Shown: positions 6,901 through 16,296 of the stretch, piece after piece | Layout: the number at the start of each line of letters is the position of its first letter | Numbering within the stretch: position 1 is the stretch's first letter | Assembly: GCA_965267405.1 (NCBI GenBank) | Contig: OZ253954.1 | Location: forward strand, 2,480,001-2,544,000 | DNA from: JAPPOI01 sp028818055 | GTDB taxonomy: Bacteria > Pseudomonadota > Alphaproteobacteria > Rhodobacterales > Rhodobacteraceae | Reading direction: 5' to 3' | DNA length: 64,000 nt | Notes under the pieces: generated by a model | Database searches by the model: none | Told to the model about the DNA's origin: nothing | Seen by the model: only the letters and a program-made list of their open reading frames with translations | Position numbers and translations under genes: made by a program

Positions 6901-8690
6901 CCCGGACGCCGCTCAGACCCCTTGCGCAAATTTTGAAGGCGCGTGTGAACGGAGAAAATCCGGACGCGATCGAGCGTGAAAACCTTCGCCAACGTCACGA
7001 GGAAGCACGAAACACATCTCGTGCGCGTGCTGAAGGTAGGTTGTTGATATTGGGGGTGTTTTTCCTTTGTGCCTTTTTCCTCGTGGGGCTCAAAATGTCG
7101 CTGCTTGCAGGATCCGAACCGGCCGAACCCCGGATCGCTGCAAGTGGCGCACAAATAGTCGCGGCGCGTGCAGATATCACCGACCGCAATGGCCGTATTC
7201 TGGCTACGAACCTGTCGACCCACGCGCTTTATGCGCAACCTCCGCTGATGATCGAGCCAGAACGTGCGGCTGAGGAATTGGTCAAGATCTTCCCGGACTT
7301 GAACCTCGACAGTCTGAAGCGCCATTTCATGGGCGGTCGCAAGTTCGTTTGGATCAAACGCCGTATCAGTCCGGAACAACAACAGCAGGTCTTCGACATT
7401 GGAGAGCCAGGGTTGTTGTTTGGTCCCAGAGAGATGCGTCTTTATCCAAATGGTCGTGTCGCTGCCCATGTACTGGGTGGAGCGGGATTTGGTCGCGAGG
7501 GTGTTTCGTCAGCTGAAGTGATCGGAGTGGCCGGTGTCGAAAAGGCTATGGACGACGAACTTCGTGATCCCGGTCGCGGTGACGTCCCGCTGGCGCTTTC
7601 ACTTGATTTGACGATTCAGGCCGCTGTTGAACGCGTTTTGGAAGGCGGCATGCGTCTGATGAACGCCAAGGGTGCCGCCGCCGTTCTAATGGACGTAAAA
7701 ACGGGTGAGATTATTTCGCTCGCATCACTTCCTGACTTCGACCCAAACGATCGTCCAAGGCCATTGACCCAGGGTGATCCCGGCGACTCGCCATTGTTCA
7801 ACCGAGCGGTCCAAGGTCTTTATGAATTGGGGTCGACGTTTAAGATTTTCGCGGTGGCGCAGGGTATAGACGAAAAGATCGTCAGTCGCTCGACCATGGT
7901 CGACATCACTGGACCTCTAAGGTGGGGAAAGTTCAAAATTCGCGACCTGCGGAACTACGGAAAGGCTCTTTCTGTTGAAGATGTGATAGTGAAGTCGTCG
8001 AATATTGGCACTGCGCGCATCGCTCAGAAGATTGGCATGGATCGCCAGAGGGCATTTTTGGATGATCTTGGGCTGCTCCGCCCAACCGGCGTCGAACTGA
8101 TCGAAGCGAAAGGTGCCAAGCCGCTTCTGCCGCCACGTTGGTCCGAGATTTCGACGATGACGATCTCGTACGGCCATGGGCTTTCGGCGAGCCCGCTTCA
8201 TCTGGCAAGCGCTTATGCAACGCTTTTGAATGGCGGTCTCCAAATCCAACCAACACTTCTGCGGCAAGACGCGTATCGGCCTGGTCCTCGCGTGATCAGC
8301 GAAAATACATCCAAACAAGCCCGCGAAATGCTCCGACAGGTTGTTACGCGGGGCACTGCGAGTTTTGGCGAAGTTCCTGGATACCGTGTCGGCGGAAAGA
8401 CCGGAACGGCGGACAAACCGAAACCACAAGGCGGATATTATGAAGACCGGGTGATCGCGACCTTCGCGAGCGTCTTCCCGTATGATGATCCCAAGTACGT
8501 TTTGGTTGTGACACTGGATGAACCGGTTGAAACCAGCGGCCAGAAACCACGGCGCACCGCAGGTTGGACAGCCGTTCCTGTCGCGGCCGAAGTCGTCCGT
8601 CGCGTCGCACCTCTTTTGGGCTTGGCTCCGGGCGTTGAATCTGTCCGCCGGACGGGTGTAACACTGGTCAGTCAGTCCAACAACGAGTGA
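6897..8690 (+). CDS. ftsI: Peptidoglycan transpeptidase FtsI (PBP3)
   Basis: Septum-specific class B penicillin-binding protein of 597 aa. A cytoplasmic N-terminus and a transmembrane helix (about residues 48-65, LLILGVFFLCAFFLVGL) precede the PBP dimerisation domain (from ADITDRNGRILATNL, about residue 97) and the transpeptidase domain with SxxK at S313-K316 (GSTFKIFA), SSN in VKSSNIGTARIAQ (about residue 367) and KTG in VGGKTGTADKP (about 501). It cross-links peptidoglycan with FtsW at the divisome. ATGA overlap with ftsL; 7 nt before murE. Confidence 0.95.
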   Translation: MTRTPLRPLAQILKARVNGENPDAIERENLRQRHEEARNTSRARAEGRLLILGVFFLCAFFLVGLKMSLLAGSEPAEPRIAASGAQIVAARADITDRNGRILATNLSTHALYAQPPLMIEPERAAEELVKIFPDLNLDSLKRHFMGGRKFVWIKRRISPEQQQQVFDIGEPGLLFGPREMRLYPNGRVAAHVLGGAGFGREGVSSAEVIGVAGVEKAMDDELRDPGRGDVPLALSLDLTIQAAVERVLEGGMRLMNAKGAAAVLMDVKTGEIISLASLPDFDPNDRPRPLTQGDPGDSPLFNRAVQGLYELGSTFKIFAVAQGIDEKIVSRSTMVDITGPLRWGKFKIRDLRNYGKALSVEDVIVKSSNIGTARIAQKIGMDRQRAFLDDLGLLRPTGVELIEAKGAKPLLPPRWSEISTMTISYGHGLSASPLHLASAYATLLNGGLQIQPTLLRQDAYRPGPRVISENTSKQAREMLRQVVTRGTASFGEVPGYRVGGKTGTADKPKPQGGYYEDRVIATFASVFPYDDPKYVLVVTLDEPVETSGQKPRRTAGWTAVPVAAEVVRRVAPLLGLAPGVESVRRTGVTLVSQSNNE

Positions 8691-8697
8691 GGCAAGC

Positions 8698-10200
8698 ATG
8701 CAGACCCGAGCCAAGACAAAAAGCCTTGTCGAGCTCGGTCTAACCTCGCGCGAAGCTGGCGATACCCGAATTACAGGACTTTGTGTGGACAGCCGGGATG
8801 TGAAACCCGGCCACCTTTTTTGTGCTGTTCCGGGAACCAATGTTCACGGTGCTGAATTCATCTCGTACGCCCTTCGAATGCGGGCAGGGGCAATTTTGAC
8901 CGACCGCATTGGGGCAGATTTGGCATCGGATGATCTGGCTGCAGCAGACGTGCCTGTCGTTGTTGTCGAGGACGCGCGCGAAGCGCTGGCCATGACCGCG
9001 TCATTATGGTTCGAAACCCAACCGGAAACCGTAGTGGCAGTGACCGGAACCAACGGTAAAACCAGTGTCGCAAGCTTCACACGCCAAATCTGGAGCGAGC
9101 TTGGGCTGGAGGCGGTCAACCTTGGTACAACCGGAGTTGAAGGAGCATTTACCGCGCCTTTGAGCCACACCACGCCCGAACCGATCACTTTGCACAGGAT
9201 GTTGTCGCGAGTTGCCGACACCGGTGTGACCCATGCCGCGATGGAGGCTTCGTCCCATGGTCTTGCACAAAAACGTCTGGACGGCGTGCGATTGGGTGCC
9301 GCTGCATTCACAAATCTAAGTCAAGATCACTTGGATTATCATACTGATTTTGAAGACTATTTTTGGGCAAAGGCAGGGTTATTCAATCGGGTGCTGCCCG
9401 AGGATGGAAGTGCCGTTATCAACATCGACGATCAGTGGGGCCCTCGCATGGCTGACGTCGTCGACTCGCGTGGCCAGGACCTTCTGACCGTTGGTCGTGG
9501 TGAAGGCGCTGCGTTACGCATTCTGGGTCAAAGATTTGACGGAACCGGTCAGGAATGCCGTTTTGAATGGGCCGGGAAGACCCATATGGTTCGCATGAAT
9601 CTTATCGGTGGTTTCCAAGCCGATAACGCATTGGTGGCAGCCGCTTTGTGCATCGCGACTGGATCGAAACATGATGACGTCTTTGATGCGTTGCATGCTT
9701 TAGAGACAGTCCGTGGCCGCATGCAACTTGCTGCGCGTCGCAAGAATGGTGCCACGGTATTCGTTGATTATGCGCATACTCCTGACGCTGTGTCTTCTGC
9801 ACTTCGTGCCATTCGTCCACATGTTCTCGGTCGGCTTGTTGCGGTGATCGGCGCAGGCGGCGATCGCGATGCTACGAAACGCCCATTAATGGGAAGAGCT
9901 GCGGCCGACCAAGCCGATGTGGTGATCGTCACGGACGACAATCCCAGAAATGAAGATCCTGCAGCAATTCGAGCGGAAGTTCTGAAAGGGGCTCGCAAAG
10001 GCGCAGCAGATGTTTCGGAAGTGGGCGATCGGGCCGAAGCTATTCTTCGCGGTGTTGACGCCTTGGGTGCTGGCGACGTGCTTTTGATCGCGGGAAAGGG
10101 GCACGAAACCGGACAGACAATCGGCGACGCAGTTCTTCCTTTTGATGACGTGGAACAAGCAAGTATTGCGACAGCGGCCTTGGACGGAACCGAGATATGA
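8698..10200 (+). CDS. murE: UDP-MurNAc-tripeptide synthetase (meso-DAP adding)
   Basis: A 500-aa ATP-dependent Mur ligase that adds meso-diaminopimelate to UDP-MurNAc-L-Ala-D-Glu. Motifs include VDSRDVKPGHLFCAVPG in the N-terminal UDP-binding domain, the P-loop TGTNGKTSV (about residue 116), the region TTPEPITLHRML, and DDNPRNEDP near residue 417. The DNPR motif is the diaminopimelate specificity signature, so lysine-type MurE is excluded. It overlaps murF by ATGA. Confidence 0.96.
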   Translation: MQTRAKTKSLVELGLTSREAGDTRITGLCVDSRDVKPGHLFCAVPGTNVHGAEFISYALRMRAGAILTDRIGADLASDDLAAADVPVVVVEDAREALAMTASLWFETQPETVVAVTGTNGKTSVASFTRQIWSELGLEAVNLGTTGVEGAFTAPLSHTTPEPITLHRMLSRVADTGVTHAAMEASSHGLAQKRLDGVRLGAAAFTNLSQDHLDYHTDFEDYFWAKAGLFNRVLPEDGSAVINIDDQWGPRMADVVDSRGQDLLTVGRGEGAALRILGQRFDGTGQECRFEWAGKTHMVRMNLIGGFQADNALVAAALCIATGSKHDDVFDALHALETVRGRMQLAARRKNGATVFVDYAHTPDAVSSALRAIRPHVLGRLVAVIGAGGDRDATKRPLMGRAAADQADVVIVTDDNPRNEDPAAIRAEVLKGARKGAADVSEVGDRAEAILRGVDALGAGDVLLIAGKGHETGQTIGDAVLPFDDVEQASIATAALDGTEI

Positions 10201-11648
10201 GCGCTCTTTGGACCTCTGAAGATGCGGCTGCCGCTACGGGCGGAAAACTCGTTGGCGGTGATTGGACGGCGCATGGAGTTTCTATCGATACCCGCACACT
10301 CGAAGCGGGCGATTTGTTTGTTGCGCTTAAAGCCGCGCGCGATGGTCACGAGTTCGTTGCACAGGCACTTCAGGCCGGAGCGTCTGCGGCACTTGTTTCG
10401 TCGATCCCCGACGACCTCCAACCTGACGCGCGTCTGCTGGTGGTCGATGAAGTTCTCGCAAGCCTTGAGGACTTAGCACGAGCTGCACGCGAACGTACCT
10501 CCGCAAAAGTAATCGCGATTACCGGTTCCGCGGGCAAAACATCGACCAAGGACATGCTGGCACGGGTGCTTGCGGGGCAGGGTAAAACACATGCCGCCGT
10601 CGCTAGTTACAACAACCATTGGGGCGTGCCGCTGACACTGGCGCGAATGCCCGCAGACACCGATTTCGCTATCATAGAAATTGGAATGAACCATCCCGGC
10701 GAAATCGCACCTTTGTCAAAACTTGCCCGACCACACGTCGCGGTCATAACCACAGTGGCGGCAGCTCACCTTGAAGCCTTTGAAAATATTGAGGGAATTG
10801 CCAACGAAAAAGCCGCGATATTTGAAGGTTTGGACGATGGTGGGGTAGCCATATTTAATTCTGACGTCGAGACCGCAGGCATATTGCGGGAAAAGGCAGA
10901 ACAGTTCGCCGATCGTCAGATTGGCTTCGGAGCACTTCCAGGCGCTGAATTGCACGCATCCGACATTCAATTATCCGAGGCGGCCAGCGTCGTAAAAGGA
11001 AGCTTCGAGGGCCTGGACTTCCTTTTCAAGGTCAGCGCGCCAGGACGACATTTCGCGATGAATGGATTGGCTGTTTATGGTGCGTCATTGATGGCTGGAG
11101 CCGATCCAGCGGTTGTCGTTTGCGATATTGCGCAATGGTCGGCGCCCGCTGGACGAGGCCAACGAACGACATTGGTTCTGGACCCGGTTGAAGATCAGTC
11201 CGTGGAACTAATCGACGATGCGTTCAATGCCAACCCGGCGTCCATGGGCGCAGCGCTGTGGGTTCTTTCTGCGGTTTCGCCGCGAGACGAGACGGGGCGG
11301 ATTTCCAAAGGGCGACGGATCGCCATCCTCGGCGACATGCTGGAACTTGGTGATGCCGAAGTATCGTTGCATGCCGGCCTGGCTGAGCATCCGGCGCTTG
11401 GTTCGATTGACCGGATCGATTGCGTTGGCCCTCGAATGCGGTCGCTTCACGACGCGTTGCCGCAAGTCAAGCGTGGGCGCTGGGTTGAAACGGCTGAAGA
11501 ACTGGTCAGTGTCGCACACAATCTGGTAGACGCGGGCGACGTTGTCCTTGTTAAGGGCTCAAAAGGAAGCAAGGTCAGCTTGGTGGTTGAGGCGCTTAAG
11601 TCGCTGGCTGAAGAAACGCGAGACTGGAAAAGCGAAGGGGCAGTTTAA
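10197..11648 (+). CDS. murF: UDP-MurNAc-tripeptide:D-Ala-D-Ala ligase
   Basis: A 483-aa Mur ligase that adds D-Ala-D-Ala to make the UDP-MurNAc-pentapeptide. It has GVSIDTRTLEAGDLFVALKA at the N-terminus, the P-loop TGSAGKTSTKDML (about residue 108), NNHWGVPLTLARM, IEIGMNHPGEI, and DDAFNANPASMGAAL in the C-terminal domain, all typical of MurF. Overlaps murE by 4 nt and is followed by mraY after 3 nt. Confidence 0.96.
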   Translation: MSALWTSEDAAAATGGKLVGGDWTAHGVSIDTRTLEAGDLFVALKAARDGHEFVAQALQAGASAALVSSIPDDLQPDARLLVVDEVLASLEDLARAARERTSAKVIAITGSAGKTSTKDMLARVLAGQGKTHAAVASYNNHWGVPLTLARMPADTDFAIIEIGMNHPGEIAPLSKLARPHVAVITTVAAAHLEAFENIEGIANEKAAIFEGLDDGGVAIFNSDVETAGILREKAEQFADRQIGFGALPGAELHASDIQLSEAASVVKGSFEGLDFLFKVSAPGRHFAMNGLAVYGASLMAGADPAVVVCDIAQWSAPAGRGQRTTLVLDPVEDQSVELIDDAFNANPASMGAALWVLSAVSPRDETGRISKGRRIAILGDMLELGDAEVSLHAGLAEHPALGSIDRIDCVGPRMRSLHDALPQVKRGRWVETAEELVSVAHNLVDAGDVVLVKGSKGSKVSLVVEALKSLAEETRDWKSEGAV

Positions 11649-11651
11649 GAA

Positions 11652-12731
11652 ATGTTATATTGGCTGACGATCTTTTCTGATGGAGGTGATTTTTATAACC
11701 TTTTCAGATATATAACCTTTCGCGCAGGCGGCGCGTTTTTCACCGCTTTGGTGTTCGGTTTTCTGTTTGGTCGGCCCCTTATCAATGTCCTGCGCCGTAC
11801 ACAGGGGAAGGGCCAGCCCATTCGGGACGATGGCCCTGAAAGCCACTTTGCAAAGGCTGGCACGCCAACAATGGGAGGCGTGTTGATCCTCGGTGCATTG
11901 TTGACGTCATCGCTTCTCTGGGCACGTTTGGACATCGGTTACGTATGGCTAGTACTTTTTGTGACCGGTGCTTTTGGATTGATTGGATTTCTGGACGACT
12001 ACCAGAAAGTCTCGAAGAACAGTCATGCCGGTGTATCGGGGAAAGTGCGCCTTGCAATCGGATTTGTCATCGCGGCAATCGCCGCGGTGTGGGCAACGTC
12101 GCTCCATCCCGGCGATCTTCAGAACCAGCTTGCGGTTCCGGTCATTGGCGCGCTTGTTAACCTCGGCTTGTTGTTTATCCCATTCGCCATGCTGGTGATT
12201 GTCGGGTCGGCCAACGCGGTGAATTTGACGGATGGTTTGGACGGGTTGGCTATCATGCCAGTGATGATCGCGGCTGGGTCGCTTGGGATTATCGCCTATA
12301 CCGTCGGGCGGACCGACTTCACCGAATATTTGGGCATAAATTACGTTCCCGGAACTGGAGAAATCCTTATCTTTGCTGCAGGTTTGATCGGTGGGGGGCT
12401 CGGCTTTCTTTGGTACAACGCGCCACCGGCGGCGGTCTTCATGGGTGACACAGGTTCGCTTGCCCTGGGCGGTGCATTGGGTGCCATTGCAATTGCAACC
12501 AAGCACGAGATCGTGCTGGCAATCATCGGCGGCCTCTTTGTGGTCGAGGCGCTCAGCGTGATTATTCAGGTTGCCTATTATCGCCGGACCGGAAAGCGCG
12601 TTTTCTTGATGGCTCCGATTCATCACCACTTCGAAAAGAAGGGGTGGGCCGAACCTCAGATCGTCATCCGCTTCTGGATTATCTCGTTGATCCTTGCTTT
12701 GATTGGTCTGGCGACACTGAAAGTCAGATAG
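11652..12731 (+). CDS. mraY: Phospho-MurNAc-pentapeptide transferase
   Basis: A 359-aa polytopic inner-membrane enzyme that forms lipid I from UDP-MurNAc-pentapeptide and undecaprenyl phosphate. Characteristic signatures are KAGTPTMGGVLI (about residue 70), the aspartate-rich FLDDYQKVSKNS (about 112), NAVNLTDGLDGLAI (about 190), VFMGDTGSLALGGALG (about 260) and APIHHHFEKKGW (about 320). About ten hydrophobic helices. Encoded between murF and a DUF6524 gene. Confidence 0.97.
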   Translation: MLYWLTIFSDGGDFYNLFRYITFRAGGAFFTALVFGFLFGRPLINVLRRTQGKGQPIRDDGPESHFAKAGTPTMGGVLILGALLTSSLLWARLDIGYVWLVLFVTGAFGLIGFLDDYQKVSKNSHAGVSGKVRLAIGFVIAAIAAVWATSLHPGDLQNQLAVPVIGALVNLGLLFIPFAMLVIVGSANAVNLTDGLDGLAIMPVMIAAGSLGIIAYTVGRTDFTEYLGINYVPGTGEILIFAAGLIGGGLGFLWYNAPPAAVFMGDTGSLALGGALGAIAIATKHEIVLAIIGGLFVVEALSVIIQVAYYRRTGKRVFLMAPIHHHFEKKGWAEPQIVIRFWIISLILALIGLATLKVR

Positions 12732-12756
12732 GGCGACAAGAAGGAATACACGGCAA

Positions 12757-13155
12757 ATGGGCTTTCTTATCAGATGGATTTCAGCCTTTATACTGTTGGC
12801 TCTGACGTTCAATCCGACGGACTTCAATTATGTGCGTTGGGCGCAAGAGGCGTGGAGTACTTCAACCCCAATGGTTGTTCTTGCTGGTCTGGTCCTGCTG
12901 GTTGCCTACGTCCTGTTCCTGACGGCCGTATTTCGTGGAATTGGCACAATGGGCGTTTTCCTCATACTTGCCGTTTTTGCGGCCCTGATCTGGGTTCTCG
13001 TGGACATGGGGTGGATAAGTCTGGACAATCCGGGCGTGTTGACCTGGGTCGGGCTCCTGGCGATGTCAGTGGTGCTTGCAATAGGCATGTACTGGGGCAT
13101 TTTTTGGCGTCGTCTGTCAGGCCAGCTTGAGGTCGATGACAATGTTGAAGGCTGA
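12757..13155 (+). CDS. DUF6524-like small membrane protein in the dcw operon
   Basis: A 132-aa protein with four predicted transmembrane helices (about residues 3-18, 38-58, 64-84 and 95-115) and a short acidic C-terminus. It resembles proteins annotated DUF6524 in Rhodobacterales; that family has no known function. It lies in the same orientation between mraY and murD with gaps of 25 and 6 nt, so it is co-transcribed with lipid I and precursor genes. A role in envelope synthesis is only inferred from position. Confidence 0.65.
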   Translation: MGFLIRWISAFILLALTFNPTDFNYVRWAQEAWSTSTPMVVLAGLVLLVAYVLFLTAVFRGIGTMGVFLILAVFAALIWVLVDMGWISLDNPGVLTWVGLLAMSVVLAIGMYWGIFWRRLSGQLEVDDNVEG

Positions 13156-13161
13156 TGCCCG

Positions 13162-14565
13162 ATGATCCCTGCACGCGGCGTAAAAGGTCAGCGCATTGCA
13201 ATTCTGGGTCTCGGACGAAGCGGCCTTTCTGCAGCGCGCGCCATTGAGGCCGGTGGTGGAACAGCGCTATGCTGGGATGACGGTGAAGCAGCCCGATCGA
13301 AAGCAGAGGCCGAAGGTCTGACGATTCACGAGTTTTCGCGTCGCGATGCTTGGGAAGGCGTTGCAACACTCTTGGTTTCTCCCGGGATTCCACATCTCTA
13401 CCCCGAGCCGAACAAATGGGTTGAGCGCGCGCAGGCCGCCGGAGTTTCAATCGACAACGACATTGGGTTGTTTTTTCGTTCACTCGGAGGAAAGGAATGG
13501 GACCGGTTTGAGACCATTCCTCGAGTGGTTGCGATCACCGGATCAAATGGAAAATCGACTGTCTCGGCGCTGATTCATCACTGTTTGAGCGAAGCCGGTT
13601 ATTCGAGCCAGCTCGCCGGAAATATCGGGCGCGGTGTCATGGATATCGACCCGCCTGGCGACGGCAGTGTGATCGTCTTAGAGCTATCTTCCTATCAAAC
13701 CGAGTTAGCCCGGGCTCTGACGCCAGACATTGCGGTATTCACCAATTTGTCTCCGGATCATCTGGACCGCCACGGTGGTATGGGTGGCTACTTTGCAGCA
13801 AAGCGTCGGCTTTTTGCTGAAGGTGGACCAGATCGAGCAATTGTTGGCGTCGATGAGCCGGAAGGTCGGTTCCTGGCGGGCCAACTGGCGGAAGGAGCAG
13901 CAGACGATCGCGTTATTCGAGTTTCAGTAAATCAGAAACTTGATGGCGCAGGGTGGAACATTTTCGCGCGAAAAGGATTCTTGTCGGAGTACCGCAAAGG
14001 CCGCCAGATTGCATCGATTGACCTTCGCAACATCAGAGGTCTTCCCGGACCACACAATCACCAGAACGCTTGCGCGGCCTATGCCGTCTTGCGGTCACTG
14101 CAAGTGCCGCCGAAATCGGTTGAAAGCGCCTTTGCCAGTTTCGAGGGCCTGCCACACCGAAGTCAGTTCGTCGCCGAGCGCGATGGCGTTTCCTTCGTGA
14201 ATGACTCCAAGGCAACAAATGTGGACAGCGCCAAGAATGCACTTTTGGCATTTGATGCTATACGATGGATCGTAGGCGGACAGATGAAAGACAGCGATCT
14301 GAGTGCTCTGGTTGCCGCCGCTTCAAACGTAAAGAAAGCCTATATAATAGGTCGCCAATCGGCAGAAATTGCTTTGCAGCTTGCACCCATCGACACTGAA
14401 GTCTGCGACACGATGGAACGTGCGGTGCTGTCTGCTGCCAAGGATGCTGTTGCCGGTGAAACCGTTTTGCTGGCGCCGGCTGGCGCAAGTTTTGATCAGT
14501 ACGACAATTTCGAACAACGCGGCGAGGACTTCATCGCGAACGTTAGAACACTCATCGGGGGATAG
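13162..14565 (+). CDS. murD: UDP-MurNAc-L-Ala:D-Glu ligase
   Basis: A 467-aa Mur ligase adding D-glutamate to UDP-MurNAc-L-alanine. Landmarks are the N-terminal Rossmann-like IAILGLGRSGLSAARA, the P-loop TGSNGKSTVSALI (about residue 126), ELSSYQTELA, TNLSPDHLDRHGGM and VNDSKATNVDSAKNAL (about residue 350), followed by GGQMKDSDLSAL and LAPAGASFDQYDNFEQRGEDF. It is followed after only 3 nt by an oxidoreductase gene rather than the expected ftsW. Confidence 0.96.
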   Translation: MIPARGVKGQRIAILGLGRSGLSAARAIEAGGGTALCWDDGEAARSKAEAEGLTIHEFSRRDAWEGVATLLVSPGIPHLYPEPNKWVERAQAAGVSIDNDIGLFFRSLGGKEWDRFETIPRVVAITGSNGKSTVSALIHHCLSEAGYSSQLAGNIGRGVMDIDPPGDGSVIVLELSSYQTELARALTPDIAVFTNLSPDHLDRHGGMGGYFAAKRRLFAEGGPDRAIVGVDEPEGRFLAGQLAEGAADDRVIRVSVNQKLDGAGWNIFARKGFLSEYRKGRQIASIDLRNIRGLPGPHNHQNACAAYAVLRSLQVPPKSVESAFASFEGLPHRSQFVAERDGVSFVNDSKATNVDSAKNALLAFDAIRWIVGGQMKDSDLSALVAAASNVKKAYIIGRQSAEIALQLAPIDTEVCDTMERAVLSAAKDAVAGETVLLAPAGASFDQYDNFEQRGEDFIANVRTLIGG

Positions 14566-14568
14566 ACG

Positions 14569-15537
14569 ATGCCAAATCCGGAACCTGTTCGCTGGGGCAT
14601 TCTCGGCGCAGCCAAATTTGCGCGCGAGCAATCTGGTCCAGCCATTCACATGTCAAAAAACGCGACTTTGGCTGGCCTTGCAACGTCAAGCGCAGAAAAG
14701 GCAGAGCCGTTTCAGGCACTGGCGCCTGGTTTGGCGGTGTTCGATGATTATGACGCTTTGCTCGTTTCGCCGGACATTGACGCTGTCTACGTTCCCTTGC
14801 CAAACCATCTACATGTTGAGTGGACGCTCAAGTCTATCGCCGCAGGCAAGCCTGTACTGACGGAAAAACCGATCGCGCTGACCGAGGCAGAGTATGACAC
14901 TTTGATCGAGGCTCGCGACGCATCCGGAGTTTTGGCCGCCGAAGCTTATATGATCGTTCATCACCCGCAGTGGCAACAGGCGCGCGATCTCGTTCAGTCA
15001 GGTGCTATCGGAGCGCTTCTGCACGTGCGTGGCGCATTTTGCTACAACAATGCGGCTGACACACGAAACATTCGTAACCGCCCGGAAACCGGCGGTGGTT
15101 CCATTCGTGACATCGGTGTTTATACAATGGGGTCGGCTCGCTTTGTGAGTGGCCAGGAACCGGGCGAGGTTCGGGCCAATCTCTCAATAGAAAACGGTAT
15201 CGACGCCCTGGCGATGGTGAGTGCGGATTTCCCGGGGTTCACGCTGGAAGCGATGACCTCGATGAGGCTGCATCCGTATCAAGAGATGACCTTCTTTGGG
15301 GATAAGGGAACTATCCGACTGACCGCGCCTTTCAATCCCGGTGTGTATGGCGAAGCCACGGTAATTCTTACCGATGGTTCTGGCACCCGAACGTGGACAT
15401 ACCCCAACGCCAATCACTACGTGAACCAATTCGAAGCCTTTGGACACTCTATCCGCAACGGAGCGGAATATCCGTGCCCTCTGGAGTTCAGTCGCGGCAC
15501 ACAGCGAATGATCGATATGGTCTTTGCTGCGGCTTAG
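14569..15537 (+). CDS. Gfo/Idh/MocA family oxidoreductase
   Basis: A 322-aa NAD(P)-dependent sugar dehydrogenase-like protein. The N-terminal Rossmann fold begins VRWGILGAAKFARE, and VYVPLPNHLHVEWTLKSI and the conserved TEKPIALTEAEYD (about residue 97) follow, then the GFO_IDH_MocA C-terminal domain (RGAFCYNNAADTRNIRN, GGGSIRDIGVY). It starts 3 nt after the murD stop, so it is probably the last gene of the mraZ-murD transcript; it occupies the place where ftsW is usually found. Substrate unknown. Its stop overlaps the stop of the converging J-domain gene by 4 nt. Confidence 0.85.
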   Translation: MPNPEPVRWGILGAAKFAREQSGPAIHMSKNATLAGLATSSAEKAEPFQALAPGLAVFDDYDALLVSPDIDAVYVPLPNHLHVEWTLKSIAAGKPVLTEKPIALTEAEYDTLIEARDASGVLAAEAYMIVHHPQWQQARDLVQSGAIGALLHVRGAFCYNNAADTRNIRNRPETGGGSIRDIGVYTMGSARFVSGQEPGEVRANLSIENGIDALAMVSADFPGFTLEAMTSMRLHPYQEMTFFGDKGTIRLTAPFNPGVYGEATVILTDGSGTRTWTYPNANHYVNQFEAFGHSIRNGAEYPCPLEFSRGTQRMIDMVFAAA

Positions 15538-16196
15538 GTTTCTTCTTCACCAAAAAGGATGACCACTTGCGTGGCTCCTGGGAACGAAGCTTCGCGCAGG
15601 TGGTCTGGGAGCTCCAAGCGACCTGAACCACCTTCATCAGATACAAAACGGACAGTCGTCGGCTTCATGTGGCGCGGGTCGACAAGTTCCCCGGTTGGCA
15701 CTGCAACGCAGTTCTCACCCTCAGCAAGTTCGCTTCTGACGCGATATGTCAGCCTTCTGCCCATTCGCTCTACAGACCTGACAATGTGACCATGCCCAGG
15801 CTCTTCGTCAGAGATAAGAGATTTGCATTCGGCGCGAAGCTCAGGAGAGAATACTGTGCTTCTGGTTGTCGCAGCAGGTCTTGGGCGGACCGGACGCACT
15901 GGCGCTGGTTCGGACTCTACCGGCCTTGATGTATTCGCCCTGTAACGACTTTTGTTGACTGGGCTTTGGTTGGCCTGAGCAACCTTGGAAGCGTCGTTTG
16001 CACATCCTTCTCGCAACAACGAATAGGCGGCATTAATGTTGGCAAGCTGATCGTCAGTTCCCAATCCGCGATCAGGATGCATTTCGAAAGCAAGTTTCTT
16101 CCAAGCGGTCTTTAGTTCTCGCTCGGTTACGTTTTGTCCAACTCCCAGAAGATCTCTGGCTTGGGACAAAGTACGTGTATTCTCAATTGGGGACAT
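15534..16196 (-). CDS. J-domain protein with uncharacterised C-terminal domain
   Basis: A 220-aa protein with an N-terminal J domain (about residues 7-62; HPD in FEMHPDRGLG), which would stimulate an Hsp70 ATPase. A linker rich in Pro, Arg and Thr (about 75-115) leads to a C-terminal domain of about 100 residues that I do not recognise (RSVERMGRRLTYRVRSELA, HMKPTTVRFVSDEG). It lacks the Gly/Phe region and zinc-finger of DnaJ. An alternative GTG start at 16211 adds five residues. It lies between the two halves of the split dcw cluster. Confidence 0.75.
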   Translation of the reverse strand: MSPIENTRTLSQARDLLGVGQNVTERELKTAWKKLAFEMHPDRGLGTDDQLANINAAYSLLREGCANDASKVAQANQSPVNKSRYRANTSRPVESEPAPVRPVRPRPAATTRSTVFSPELRAECKSLISDEEPGHGHIVRSVERMGRRLTYRVRSELAEGENCVAVPTGELVDPRHMKPTTVRFVSDEGGSGRLELPDHLREASFPGATQVVILFGEEET

Positions 16197-16206
16197 TCCG
16201 TATGCA

Positions 16207-16296
16207 CTCACTCAATAAACTTGGCACATGCAGGAAATCCTCACCACAACCGCAAATAATGCCCCGATAATTCGGTACACTGCGGAATTGAGTGAG
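16207..16296. repeat. 10-bp perfect inverted repeat in the murC/J-protein intergenic region
   Basis: CTCACTCAAT at 16207-16216 and ATTGAGTGAG at 16287-16296 are perfect inverted copies 70 nt apart, next to the start of the J-domain gene. The rest of the 256-nt gap (16197-16452) is AT-rich and shows no gene. Confidence 0.4.

Noticed and set aside
7917..8840. 307-aa minus-strand frame opposite ftsI
   Set aside because: Overlaps the transpeptidase domain entirely; Cys/Arg-rich shadow without family features.
11949..12827. 292-aa minus-strand frame opposite mraY
   Set aside because: Composition (Asp, His, Gln, Arg) mirrors a hydrophobic protein on the other strand; shadow of mraY.
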